A stretch of 64,000 nt of DNA, taken from NCBI GenBank assembly GCA_964023275.1, contig OZ029927.1, positions 2,651,715 through 2,715,714 on the forward strand, read 5' to 3'. The translations under genes were made by a program, and so were the position numbers. The notes below the pieces were generated by a model. That model ran no database searches. It was not told where the DNA came from and saw nothing but the letters and a program-made list of their open reading frames with translations. Below, piece by piece: positions 32,278 through 44,419 of this stretch (its first letter is position 1; each line of letters begins with the position of its first letter). This DNA comes from Norana najaformis. Taxonomy: Eukaryota; Annelida; Clitellata; Crassiclitellata; Hormogastridae.

Positions 32278-32956
32278 GTGTAGTGACTGGCCTCGTTAAC
32301 TACGTTGGTTAAAGCGTTCGTCAAGTAGTGACTGGCCTCGTTAGCTACGTTGGTTAAAGCGTTCGTCAAGTAGTGACTGTCCTCGTTAACTACGTTGGTT
32401 AAAGCGTTCGTCAAGTAGTGACTGGCCTCGTTAACTACTTTGGTTAAAGCGTTCGTCAAGTAGTGACTGGCCTCGTTAACTACGTTGGTTAAAGCGTTCG
32501 TCAATTAGTGACTGGCTTCGTTAACTACGTTGGTTAAAGCGTTCGTCAAGTATTGACTGGCCTCGTTAACTACGTTGGTTAAAGCGTTTGTCAAGTAGTG
32601 ACTGGCCTCGTTAACTACGTTGGTTAAAGCGTTCGTCAAGTAGTGACTGGCCTCGTTAACTACTTTGGTTAAAGCGTTCGTCAAGTAGTGACTGGCCTCG
32701 TTAACTACGTTGGTTAAAGCGTTCGTCAGTTAGTGACTGGCTTCGTTAACTACGTTGGTTAAAGCGTTCGTCAAGTAGTGACTGGCCTCGTTAACTACGT
32801 TGGTTAAAGCGTTCGTCAAGTAGTGACTGGCCTCGTTAACTACGTTGGTTAAAGCGTTCGTCAAGTAGTGACTGGCCTCGTTGACTACTTTGGTTAAAGC
32901 GTTCGTCAAGTAGTGACTGGTCTCGATAGCTACGTTGGTTAAAGCGTTCGTCAAGG
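32278..32956 (-). repeat. 45-bp minisatellite, about 15 copies, 225-bp higher-order unit
   Basis: Unit TAGTGACTGGCCTCGTTAAC plus TACGTTGGTTAAAGCGTTCG plus TCAAG. Marker variants recur exactly 225 bp apart: CTACTTTGG at 32431, 32656 and 32881, and ACTGGCTTCG at 32511 and 32736, so five-unit blocks were amplified. The minus strand reads LTNALTNVVNEASHY per unit, broken at variant copies; no start, splice or family support makes it a protein. Confidence 0.95.
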
Positions 32957-33029
32957 CGCCTCTGCGCGTCAAGGTGCCGGTTTGCAACTCGATCGTGGCT
33001 TATTTCAGATATAGGAATCTCGGGCTAGC

Positions 33030-33180
33030 ACAGGGGACCTTAAATGGCGTAACGCCCATTCAAACGGGCAGCGGTAGTGAAGGATCTCAGCCGATTAATT
33101 CATTCAAATATGAGTAGATTCGAGGACATGTGTTCGCTATAGAAAAATGTCTACAGTTACAGTTTACATTTCATTAAGCG
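33030..33180 (+). repeat. Dispersed repeat, second copy of the 6770 element
   Basis: GGGGACCTTAAATGGCGTAA through CCGATTAATTCATTC matches 6776-6860. It abuts the tRNA-type SINE directly downstream, so the two may form one composite element. Confidence 0.65.
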
Positions 33181-33345
33181 CCGCTATCTGATGACTAAGC
33201 ATCAGTCGATGGCGCTGAGCAATTGTGAGTGGAGGACTTGAGGCTCAAGGTCCCTACACAGTATCCGTCTCAGAGAGGAGTCTCGAACCCGTACTCTTCT
33301 AGTTACAAGCCGAGCCCTCTAACCATTCGGCTTCAGTGCCCAAAA
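33175..33345 (-). repeat. tRNA-derived SINE, best-preserved copy
   Basis: On the minus strand it starts AGCCGAATGGTTAGAGGGCT (A-box region), then GGGTTCGAGACTCC (B box), followed by GGGACCTTGAGCC, GCTCAGCGCCATCGAC and AGTCATCAGATAGCGGCGCT. This layout is a tRNA-like head plus an unrelated body. Confidence 0.8.
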
Positions 33346-33411
33346 ATAATGGACGGATCGATGCGCTGAGTGACTGAATGACTAAGTTTGATTGACAGAC
33401 GGAAAATAGAG

Positions 33412-33482
33412 ATGGATGGATGGATGGGTGGGTTGGGTGGGTGGTGGGTGTGTGGGTGGGTGGATGGATGGATGGATGGGTG
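33412..33482 (+). repeat. (GGAT/GGGT)n tract with a G-quadruplex motif
   Basis: GGGTGGGTTGGGTGGG at 33426-33441 fits the G3N1-2 quadruplex pattern, with three more GGG runs downstream. Confidence 0.85.
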
Positions 33483-33659
33483 GTCTGCGTCGTGAGGAGT
33501 GGCATTCATGCGGGTATGGAGTTGGAAATTCCGAGGCAATTCTTCTTATAGAAGCAACCCAACGGCTTCAAGATGAAGCAGAGATGGTCTCGGTCTACTG
33601 TTACCAAGGGAAGGCAGCGAGGGAGTGACTGAGGGAGGGAGCGAAGGACGGAACGAGGG

Positions 33660-33700
33660 AGTGAAGGAAGGAAGGAAGGAAGGAAGGAAGGAAGGAAGGA
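33660..33700 (+). repeat. (GGAA)n microsatellite
   Basis: Ten GGAA units, continuing a purine-rich stretch from 33610. Confidence 0.9.
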
Positions 33701-34671
33701 ATGGAATAGCCGTTACTAACAACATCTTCCTCGATCGTCACAACAAATCATGTCATCGATCTATTCGCTGCTGTGCTCGACTTCACTCAGCCACACATTC
33801 GCCTCGCCTCCTCTTGCTAATCCTCCTCTGCTATTCCTTCTTTTCCTATTCCTCCTCTTCCTATTCCCGCTTCTGTTCTTTCTCCTCCTCCTTGTCGACC
33901 AACAGTGTAACTCGGCGCAATCGATTGCAGAGAAGGTTTAGTTGTCAGTGAAGAAGAGAGAGAACGAACCGAGACAGACTCAGTCTTATCCATGCATCAC
34001 TTCATGCCTGACCAACAGCATGCATGTATGTACGTATCATCATATGTCTATGTCGTGTTTACTGTAACGACATGCGTGTGTGTCTGTGTTTGTGTGTGTT
34101 TGTGTGTATTTGTGTGTGTATCTGTGTGTGTGTTTGTATGCGTGTCTGTTTGTATGTGTGTGCTTGGATGTGAGTGCGTGTCGATACAGCCAGTCAATCT
34201 AGACGTGGGTCTTTGCTTGAGGTATGACTGGTTGATTGAAAGGCGCCAAGGAATCTGGCGACGTTGCGGATGAATGATGAGCCATATTAGCTGCTGCTGT
34301 TGCAGAGGTTGGTGAGGTTGATGAGCAGAGGCGATAAGTTCTGTTCTTGTAGTTGATGTGTCGGTAGTCTCTGCTGCAACATGGTCGACTGATAGAGAGG
34401 TCAAAGGTCGATCTTTCTTACTCGAGAAAGTCGATACTTCGGGAACATTGAAGAAAGACTTCGCCATCCGTCGAATGATTTTCAGTTGATTGGCTCTGTT
34501 TTTAGGACAGGTGAGAATCTGCATCAAGGACTTGACATCTTTTGAAACGACGACTTTATTAATATCAACATTTCATATACGCAGGGTAAGACAAGATGTA
34601 TGGAGAGGGAAAGAGAGAGGAATCAATGCAGGTGAATGGAGAGCAACGAAGTCAATCCAGAGGATTGGAAG

Positions 34672-35249
<578 letters not shown>

Positions 35250-35341
35250 CGAGGAATTCACGTACTGGCTGCTTAACTCCTGCTTATTCGGATGGTTGAT
35301 TACGCTGGTAGATGTTAATGTTGTTGTTGTCTTCTGTTTCA

Positions 35342-35473
35342 GTTGGTGTTGACTGATCCAGTCGATGGCGATCGTCGGACCGTTCTGCACTATTGCGTCC
35401 AGAATAGATCGACTCGCTTGGCTGCACTGGTCATTGAGTGCGACGAAGACGAAAATCAATGCAGAGTTCTATT
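35342..35473 (+). CDS. Candidate exon, possibly ankyrin-like
   Basis: A good acceptor (TTGTTGTTGTCTTCTGTTTCAG ending at 35341) precedes an open frame [39 protein letters not shown], ending TGA at 35477. [12 protein letters not shown] resembles an ankyrin-repeat opening. The opposite strand is also open here, no partner exon was found, and a donor is not obvious. Confidence 0.35.
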
Positions 35474-35774
35474 CTGACCGCGTTATTCTTGGCTGAAGTC
35501 TTAGACGAAGAGAAGGAGGACATCTTTCTGAAGATGTGCGTAGTAGCCCTAGGGTTAAGGTTACGGATAGGATGAAAAGCAGAAGAGGAAGAGGGTTAGA
35601 GTTAGATGTTTAGCATATGATATTCGGTGATTTTGGTAAGAAAATGATAGAAACTACTTCTGGTCGACCCTAGGTTCAGACTCATCGGCTGGAACGAAAC
35701 ATTTAATTATCTATTTACTAACCTTAGGGTTATGGTTACGGAAAGGATGAAGCAGTGGAAGATCTATTCTAATC

Positions 35775-36110
35775 TAATCTGATAACTTCTATAGCGCCGT
35801 TATCGTAATTCTCAAGGCATGAATCGGTCGCTTCAAGTGAAATCATAGTCCAAATTTTAATCCATTGGGGGAATCAGGTCGAATTCATGTAGGCCAGGGA
35901 TACAAGAATTTAGGCCACGATAGATAAGCAAGTTGGAAAATGTGCGGCTTTCGTTTGGACCTTAATGTCATCAAAGAACTGACAGAACGAATAGGGCTAG
36001 CCAGCGAATTCTAAAGCCTTGGATCAGCAACCGAGAAGGCCTGAAAGCCCAACACAGATCAGGTACGGGGCACAGCAAAAGTTCATTGATCGAATGCGCT
36101 ATCTATTAGT
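35775..36110 (-). repeat. LINE family A 3-prime region, reverse orientation
   Basis: CTTCTATAGCGCCGTTATCG and GAATCGGTCGCTTCAAGTGA are the reverse complement of the tail seen at 23750-23820; also similar to 25125-25450. Confidence 0.6.
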
Positions 36111-36694
36111 ATGAGGCAGTGGCAGAATTAGCTATAGGCTTGGAGGACGGTTCGCCCCTCTGGGTTATATGCCGGCGCCCCTCCGACCAGACCCGTGCAT
36201 GGTGGACAGCCAGAACATGGCGCCCCTCTGGAAATGCTCTTGCCCCCTACGCTAGTAATCCTTCTTTACAATGTGTATGTCAATGTATTTGTTTGTCTGT
36301 GTTTGTCTGTCTGGAGTTGGGTCGAATTAGGCAGGTATGCTGCTGCCATTTCTAAAGTTAGTAGCTTAAGTTCTCTGTTTGCATATAATATTTTCTGTAA
36401 TTTCCTGTCCATCCTATAGCGCACCTGCTCTCAGATTTCGGCGCGAGTCCACCAAAGCCAGCTGCGTTATGCACCTACCCACTTTACATTAGCCTTATGT
36501 CTCAGTTGAATGACGGCCGATCCCTTTTTAATTTGTGGAGGTTAGTCTAAAGCAGTGGGATATGTGTAAACGTAAGCCTCCGAAATATCTCAGCTGCACA
36601 GAAAAGCCTCGTCAGAGACCAGCTTCTACACAACCCGTTGATGATGAGGTTGATGATAATGATATTGATGATAAATTCTGCGCTAAGGCAGGTC

Positions 36695-36880
36695 CATTGG
36701 TTTTATGCCACCCGGGGACAAGGTGAGTGAAGTGGTTTCCCGTTGCCTTCCTCACAGACAATTGTGGGTGAGGAACTTGTCCAAGGTCGCTACGCAGTAG
36801 CTTGAGGCAGATTCGAACCCGCGACCCTCCGGTTACGAGGCACAGATCATACCAATACACCACCACGTCCCACTACGACC
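36695..36880 (-). repeat. tRNA-derived SINE, second family
   Basis: On the minus strand: GGTGGTGTATTGGTATGATC (A-box region), GTAACCGGAGGGTCGC, then GGGTTCGAATCTGCC (B box) and a body with ACAATTGTCTGTGAGGAAGG. It differs from the 33175 family. Confidence 0.75.
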
Positions 36881-36936
36881 CAATGGGAGAAGCGAAATGT
36901 ACGAGGAAGATGTGTATTTTATGAACATAGTCTCGG

Positions 36937-37110
36937 CAGTAAAGTAAAATATCCCATATGCCATTAGTGAGACGTAGGGGAGGCGCTCATTCCTTTTCTT
37001 TAGATCCTTGAGCTGACGGTGGACGAATCCCAAGGCATTGGACACGGGGCCAGTGCATGGCAAGACTTTGCCATTTACTTTTCAGCTAGGTGGCAGCACA
37101 GTTTCGAAAC
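36937..37110 (-). repeat. Third-family SINE, partial copy
   Basis: AAATATCCCATATGCCATTA, GACGTAGGGGAGGCGCTCAT and ACACGGGGCCAGTGCATGG match 16030-16150; the tRNA-like end is degraded. Confidence 0.65.
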
Positions 37111-38636
37111 AGACCATTAGATCAAATCGCGCGCTGGTAAAGTAAATCTCATATACGTGTTGACCACTCCTTTACAATCTGCACATCTGCTTATGTGTTT
37201 GTCTCTGTGTTTGTTCTTCTGTCTTTCTGGAGTTGGGGCGGATTAGGCAGGTGGCACGTGTGCTGCATGCAGGTGCGAATAGAGTCGGGGGTATTTCTAA
37301 ATTTATTACGTTTAAACCAAGAGGGTAGGTGACGAACCGCCTAGGCCACACAAAACCCGCGCCAGAAAGACCAGCTTAAACATCGGCGCTAAAAAACCTA
37401 TTCGGAGGTACGAAATGTACGGGAAGATGCGTTTTCAATGGGAAATATTTAGTTTGGACCAGTGAGGAGAAAGACCTTTGAATGGGAGAGCGATGCATTT
37501 GGAAATGCAGCTTCAGTGGGAGATAATAGGAATCAACGTCGAAGGAAACCGATTCTCAATACATATTAATTCGCATCGGTTAAAATTTGTTAGATATATA
37601 AATTATAACAGTTGCGAGAAGTCATTGAATGGAAATACATGTGTACTCAAATATTATAATGCTTACGTACATTCAGCAATTACTACTACTGCTATATGCC
37701 AGTACAACTACTACTACGACGACAACTATGACCATGATCATTATTAGGCCTATTACAATTATGAAGCCTTTTATAATTATTACGCCTATTAATATTAGGC
37801 CTATTATTATTATTAGGTCTACCATAATGTAGGACTTCTTAAAGCCACACGAGCTGCATAAGTGAAACGTGCTTCTTGGCCGGGATGAATCAACTCGACT
37901 CAGTAAGAGACAAGGTGCAAGTGTCAGTTTCAGATCGATGTCTTGACATTAAAGATCTTTTGCGATGTCCAACAACAGCACCAACTCTTATGCATTTATG
38001 AGAACCATTTTGTCTCAAAGTTAAAGACGGTCAGTGGATGGCTTTTTAAATACCTGAAGACTAAGACACAATTTTATATAATTTCATTGCCTAAAAGAGT
38101 TGTTAATATTTTTTTCGTTTGAATGGGTGAGTTAAAGTAAGGTAATATAATCGAACGGTTATGTAGTGGATTCTAGTAGCAACGGTTTAATTAACAAAAC
38201 AGATCATTTTAGCTAAACCAAAATCAATACCAGTATTGATGGAAAGTGAATGAGAATGTTATAGTCAAAATTAGAGGGGTCATTTGTCACAATTGTTAAG
38301 GTTTGTTTGAACTGCTCTCAAATACATTGTGTGGCATGGTATTCGATTGGCTTGAACGCGAACTTGCTCAGCGCCATCGGTTGATGCGCTGTCATTATAT
38401 TTCGGCGCTGAATAAATGATGTGTTGCATGTGACCTATATATACCCGGTACAGATGAGAGACAGGTGTGTGGTCACTAAGGTGGGAAAACACGAACTCAA
38501 GTGGCGTTGTGTGATAGTTGAGACAGAACGTTTGTTGTCTTCATCCCTTGTGTGTGGTCAGTGAACCGTGACCCTTGAATGGGCCAACCAGCCATAAGAC
38601 ACACCTATCTGTTTTCAGGCGATTTGCCTACAGTAG
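37100..38636. other. Non-coding stretch before the small three-exon gene
   Basis: Holds AT/ACT-rich simple sequence (37676-37830) and a dispersed segment near 38540-38640 that recurs at 49830-49890 and 55675-55745. The promoter of the next gene may be here, but no element is clear. Confidence 0.4.
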
Positions 38637-38780
38637 ATGGGTCTTGAACTTGATGTGGGTAATGTCAGTCGAAACTTGAACGAAGGAGAAGGGAGACGTC
38701 TGCGGCTTACTACTTACTTAGCGAAGAGTCTTCGCTCGGACGGTCTGCAGCGAGCTGAAGAAGAACTCGGGCGATTCGAA
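38637..38780 (+). CDS. Small gene exon 1
   Basis: MGLELDVGNVSRNLNEGEGR, RLRLTTYLAKSLRSDGLQR, AEEELGRFE. The frame stays open past the donor to 38882, but only splicing at GAA|GTAAGA joins exon 2 in frame. Confidence 0.6.
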
Positions 38781-41700
38781 GTAAGAGTTTTGGTCGACTG
38801 GAGAAGCGACGCCGTGACTGAAGCTGCAGAAAGCCCGAGAAGTGAAACAGCGCTTAACATTCCATGGCCTTCGTCTTCGTAAGTGTCGATATATATGTAT
38901 ACACATATCGAAGGGGTGGGTGCTATATAAATTGATTATATATATATATAGGCCTAGCGTTGATTTCAAGCCCGTTTAAAGAGTTTATGTATTTAGAATA
39001 GGCCTATACGCGCTTGCGTGTGCTTAATTGAAATTGCAGAGTCCATGCCTTAGTTGTACACACGCTTTCAAGCGCTTGAATTCTTGTCGTAATTAAGACA
39101 TGTAGATGTTATGCAGATACAGTTGACATTGACGAGATAATTACGCAGATATACTATTAACAGTGGGAAGGTTTCTGTATCAAGCCAGTTGAATGCTTGA
39201 CGGATGTGCTGGAGGCAGTTGTGTTATTTAGCGCCTCTTCAGATTATCTACTGAAAAGGGGGACCTCTTGCAAGAGCCACCCATATACCTATCGCCTGTT
39301 ATAAACGCATCCGAAAATAGTCGTTGCAAAATGTTTTTCATTAATTTATTCATTCACTCAGTTTCAATGTCTTTAAATTTTTACTTGCTTCACAGCTTTT
39401 AAATTTTATTTTCCAATCTATGTTTTCGCAAGGCCAAGAAAGCAAGTTGCTTATTCACGCATTAATTAATACCATTATCAAGTATTTAGAGCGTATATGG
39501 GCTTGTGTGTGCTTAATTGAAGAGTGTATGCCATGCACTTATATGTTATGTAGATACAGTGAAATTGTTTATCCGCCTGAGATACATGGTAAAACTATTA
39601 AAAATATTAATTGAAGAGTCTAAGGCAAAGGGTTGCCACATAAACTGAGTATATATGCGCTTGTGTGTGCTTAATTGAAGAGTCTATGCCTTAGCTTTAC
39701 ACACGGTTTCAAGCGCTTGAATGGTATGTAAATACCGTTGACATTGAGCGGTTAAATATTTAGCGCATCATCAGGCTATCTACTCAGAAGCGGGACATCA
39801 GGAAAGCGCCACATCTAGATCTACTAGACCTAGACTTAGAGTCTATTATGAAAGTACCAGCGTAGCCGTACTTAGTTGATTCGGTCAGTAATTCAGTAAA
39901 TAAAAACTTGAAAAACTTGATCAATTGCATCAAACAGTTTCCACAGTTCTACACAGTAACTGAAGAATAATGGCTGGTTGAACTGCATCCAAAAATAGAT
40001 TTGCAGAATGGTTTTTCATTTATTCATTCGCTCAGACAATTTTCAATGCCTTTCTATTTTTACTTGCTTCACAGCTTTTTTATTTTCCATTCTCGGTTAA
40101 TTCTACTTTCTAAAAGTATTTTTCTTGATTCCTTCGAACAGTTGAAAGAAGATGGACACCGTGCAAGAGTCGCAGTAGCTCCTCCTCGCATTGGAACGAG
40201 GCCCATGACCCACCAGAAAGACAGCAGCAGTAAGTGAACTCTTAATTTTACAATATTTTCCCCTATATAATTGATTATATATGCACTTGTGATTAACTGA
40301 AGCGTCTAAGGCAAAGGGGTGCTCTACAAAATTGAGTATGTTTAGAGGCCTAGTGTTAATTTCAAGCTTGTGTAAAGGGTATGTATATATTTAGAGTATA
40401 TATGCGATTGTGTGTTTCCGTGTGCTTAGTTGGGTCTAAGGCAATGGGGTGCTGTATAAATTGATAAGCCCAGTGTTAATTTCAATCATGTTTAAGGTTG
40501 TAAATGTGTATTTACTGAGTATATATGTGCTTGTGTGTGCTTAACTGAAGCATCTAAGTTTGGAATATTGGTGTGCTAAATTGAAGCATCTTAGGCAAAG
40601 GGGTGCTATATAAACTGAGTGTAGTTAGTATATATGCGCTTGTGTGCGCTTAATTGAAGTGCATAAAAGCAAAGGGGTGTTATATAAATTGATTACGTAT
40701 AGAGGCCTAGTGTTAATTTCAAGCTTGTGTAAAGGGTATGTGTATTTCGAGTACATATGCACTGCTTGTGTATTTCTCTGTGCTTAGTTGAAGAGTGCTT
40801 AAGGCAAAGGGATGCTATATAAATTGATAAGCCTAGTGTTAATTTCAAGCATGTTTAAGGTTGCTAAAGCTTTTTTATGTGTATTTATAGAGTATACACT
40901 GTATAATTATGTGCTTGTGTGTGCTTAACTGAAGCATCTAAGTTTGGAATATTGGTGTGCATAATTTAAGTCTAAGGCAAAGGGGTACTGTATAAATTGA
41001 TTAATAGAGGCCTTATTTATGTGTATTTAGAGTTTATATGCGCTTGTGTGTTCTTAATTAAAGCATCTTAGGGAAAGGGGTGCTACATAAACTGAGTTTA
41101 GTTAGAGTATATATGTGCTTGTGTTTTTGTGTGATTAACTGAAGCATATAAAGGCAAAGGGGTACTATATAAATTGATTATGTATAGAGGCCTAGTGTTA
41201 ATTTCAAGCTTGCTTGAAGGATGTGTGTAAAGTATATATCTATGCACTTGTATGTTTGTGCGTGCTTAACTGAAGCGTATAAAGGCAAAGGGGTGCTATA
41301 TAAATTGATTAAACTGTAATCCTAATGTTAATTTCAAACTTGTATAGGGTATGTGTATTTCGAGTATATATGCGCTTGGGTGTTTCCGTGTGCTTAGTTG
41401 AAGAGTCTAAGGCAATGGTGTGCTATATAAATTGATAAGCCCAGTGTTAATTTCAAGCATGTTTAAGCTTGTTTGTGTATTTATAGAGTATATATGTGCT
41501 TGTGTGTGCTTAACTGAAGGATCTAAGTTTGGAATATAGGTGTGCATAATTTAAGTCTAAGGCAAAGGGGTGCTATATAAATTGATTAATAGAGGCCTTA
41601 TTTATGTGTATTTAGAGTTTATATGTGCTTGTGTGTTCTTAATTGAAGCATCTTAGGGAAAGGGGTGCTACAAAAACTGAGTGTAGTTAGAGTATATATG

Positions 41701-44132
41701 CACTTGTACGTTTGTGCGTACTTAACTGAAGCGTATAAAGGCAAAGGGGTGCTATATAAATTGATTAAACTGTAATCCTAATGTTAATTTCAAACTTGTA
41801 TAGGGTATGTGTATTTCGAGTATATATGCGCTTGGGTGTTTCCGTGTGCTTAGTTGAAGAGTCTAAGGCAATGGTGTGCTATATAAATTGATAAGCCCAG
41901 TGTTGATTTCAAGCATGTTTAAGCTTGTTTATGTGTATTTATAGAGTATATATGTGCTTGTGTGCTTAACTGAAGGATCTAAGTTTGGAATATAGGTGTG
42001 CATAATTTAAGTCTAAGGCAAAGGGGTGCTATATAAATTGATAAGCCCAGTGTTAATTTCAAGCATGTTTAAGCTAGTTAAAGCTTGTTTATGTGTATTT
42101 ATAGAGTATATATGTGCTTGTGTGTGCTTAACTGAAGGATCTAAGTTTGGAATATGGGTGTGCATAATTTAAGTCTAAGGCAAAGGGGTGCTATATAAAT
42201 TGATTAATAGAGGCCTTATTTATGTGTATTTAGAGTTTATATGTGCTTGTGTGTTCTTAATTGAAGCATCTTAGGGAAAGGGGTGCTACAAAAACTGAGT
42301 GTAGTTAGCGTATATATGCACTTGTACGTTTGTGCGTGCTTAACTGAAGCGTATAAAGGCAAAGGGGTGCTATATAAATTGATTAAACTGTAATCCTAAT
42401 GTTAATTTCAAACTTGCATAGGGTTTGTGTATTTCGAGTATATATGCGCTTGGGTGTTTCCGTGTGCTTAGTTGGAGTCTAAGGCAATGGTGTGCTATAT
42501 AAATTGATAAGCCCAGTGTTAATTTCAAGCATGTTTAAGCTAGTTAAAGCTTGTTTATGTGTATTTATAGAGTATATATGAGCTTGTGTGTGCTTAACTG
42601 AAGCATCTAAGTTTGGAATATGGGTGTGCATAATTTAAGTCTAAGGCAAAGGGTGCTATATAAATTGATTAATAGAGGCCTTATTTATGTGTATTTAGAG
42701 TTTATATGTGCTTGTGTGTTCTTAATTAAAGCATCTTAGGGAAAGGGGTGCTATATAAATTATGTATAGAGGCCTAGTGTTAATTTCAAGCTTGCTTGAA
42801 GGATGTGTGTAGGTAAAGTATATATATATGCACTTGTATGTTTGTGTGTGCTTAACCGAAGCATATAAAGGCAAAGGGGTGCTATATATAAATTGATTAA
42901 ACTGTAATCCTAATGTTAATTTCAAACTTGCATAGGGTATGTGTATTTCGAGTATATATGCGCTTATGTGTTTCTGTGTGCTTAGTTGAAGAGTCTAAGG
43001 CAGTGGTGTGCTATATAAATTGATAAGCCCAGTGTTAATTTCAAGCATGTTTAAGCTTGTTAAAGCTTGTTTATGTGTATTTACAGAGTATATATGTGCT
43101 TGTGTGTCATTAACTGAAGCATCTAAGTTTGGAATATTGGCGTGCATAATTTAAGTCTAAGGCAAAGGAGTGCTATATAAATTGATTAATAGAGGCCTTG
43201 TTTATGTGTATTTAGAGTATATATATGGACTTGTGTGCTTAACTGAAGTGTATAAAGGCAAAGTGGTGCTATATAAATTGATTATGTATAGAGGCCTAGA
43301 GTTAATTTCAAGCTAGCTTGAAGGATGTGTGTAGGTAAAGTATATATGCACTTGTATGTTTGTGTGTGCTTAACTGAAGCGTATAAAGGCAAATGGGTGC
43401 TATATAAATTGATTATATAGAGTCTAGTGCTAATTTCAAGCTTTTGTAAAGGGTATGTGTATTTCGAGTATATATGCGCTTGTGTGTTTCTGTGTGCTTA
43501 GCTGAAGAGTCTAAGGCAAAGGGGTGCTATATAAATTGATGATCCAATAAGCCCAGTGTTAATTTCAAGCATGTTAAGCTTGTTAAAGCTTGTTTATGTG
43601 TATTTTCAGTGTATATATGTGCTTGTGTGTGATTAACTGAATGAAGCATGTAATAAGTCTGGAGTATAGGTGTGCATAATTTAAGTCTAAGGCAATAGGT
43701 GCTATCGCTTGCGTGTGCTTTATTGAAGAGCTTAGTTGTACACACGGTTTCAAGCTGTAATTGATATAATTACGTAGATATAGCACCCCTGTTATAAAAG
43801 GTTTTTTTTACTTACAAGTGTAGCCAGGTTGAACTGCATATATATTTATTCATTCACTCGCTCAATTTCAATGTCTTTCCATTTTTACTTGCAAATTGTC
43901 TATGCCTTGAATAATGACCTAGTTGAATGTCTGGGAGTCAGTAACTGAAAGTGCTGCTGGCTGGTTGAACTGCATCCAAAAATAGTCGTTGCAGAATGCT
44001 TTTTCATAGTAATTCGTCAGCCTGAAATATCGTAACATTAATGTAGTAAGTATTTATTTACACCTTTGTTGGTATTCTTCCATTTTAGGAAGAGCTGCAG
44101 TATTCAACGAAACCGCTGTCATTAGGATTTAA
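38637..44132 (+). CDS. Small three-exon gene, 91 aa, unknown family
   Basis: Exons 38637-38780, 40142-40229 and 44089-44132 join without phase conflict. Exon 1: ATG in a good context (CAGTAGATGG), 48 codons to GRFE, donor GAA|GTAAGA. Exon 2: acceptor TTCGAACAG, LKEDGHRARVAVAPPRIGTR then PMTHQKDSS, donor GCA|GTAAGT. Exon 3: acceptor CTTCCATTTTAG, RRAAVFNETAVIRI, stop TAA. AATAAA follows at 44211. The protein is basic and Arg-rich, with no signal peptide or membrane segment, and I do not recognise it. The first codons overlap a dispersed repeat, so the true start could be downstream or in another exon. Intron 2 is almost entirely repeat. Confidence 0.6.
38900..40120 (+). repeat. Duplicated intron-1 segment
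   Basis: Blocks such as CGCTTGTGTGTGCTTAATTGAAG, ACACACGGTTTCAAGCGCTTG and ATTCATTCACTCAGTTTCAA recur at about 39000-39420, 39640-40080 and 43700-43990. These single-copy-like versions flank the amplified array in intron 2. Confidence 0.7.
40142..40229 (+). CDS. Small gene exon 2
   Basis: LKEDGHRARVAVAPPRIGTR, PMTHQKDSS. Strong flanks: TTTTTCTTGATTCCTTCGAACAG and GTAAGTGAA. Confidence 0.65.
40262..43790 (+). repeat. Complex nested tandem repeat filling intron 2
   Basis: Base unit of roughly 110-130 bp: GTATATATGCGCTTGTGTGT, GCTTAACTGAAGCATCTAAG, GCAAAGGGGTGCTATATAAA, TTGATAAGCCCAGTGTTAAT, TTCAAGCATGTTTAAGC, TTATGTGTATTTAGA. Variant types recur in blocks: TAAACTGTAATCCTAATGTT appears near 41312, 41768, 42384 and 42899, so higher-order units of about 450-620 bp expanded unevenly. 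TATATAAA occurs in nearly every unit. Confidence 0.9.
44089..44132 (+). CDS. Small gene exon 3 with stop
   Basis: Arg-RAAVFNETAVIRI-stop in the phase left by exon 2. Acceptor TTGGTATTCTTCCATTTTAG. Confidence 0.6.
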
Positions 44133-44210
44133 AATCCTCTTGAAATGGACACGAACGAATTTGTCTAGTTTTTTCTAAAAGGATTTTGGTAGAAGAGCTT
44201 GAAGAGGAAT

Positions 44211-44216
44211 AATAAA
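44211..44216 (+). terminator. Poly(A) signal AATAAA
   Basis: Canonical hexamer 79 bases after the stop of the small gene. Confidence 0.5.
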
Positions 44217-44419
44217 AGAAATATTTCTTCTAATAAATTTCTTCTTTGATGGTTTCTGGTTCGGGCGTGCTGACTGCGTGTAACGACCCTGCCAAGCAGC
44301 AGAATTTGGTATCGGGCAAGTCCTGCAATGCTGGCCCCGTGTCCATGGAATTCGTCAACTGAACTGGTGGATCAAGGGCCTAATTAAAAGCAGCATAAAC
44401 TAAGTAAGTTCCAAGGCCG

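Noticed and set aside
32274-32987. 15-residue repeat protein on the minus strand
   Set aside because: Broken by stops in variant copies and without homology; kept as a finding only.
33525-33630. Plus-strand frame GNSEAILLIEATQRLQDEAE
   Set aside because: Looks helical and protein-like, but has no acceptor or donor and sits between simple repeats.
34270-34498. Minus-strand frame beginning after CTAAAAACAG
   Set aside because: Acceptor tract is weak, composition is low-complexity (Thr/Ser/Gln/His), and no donor or family is evident.
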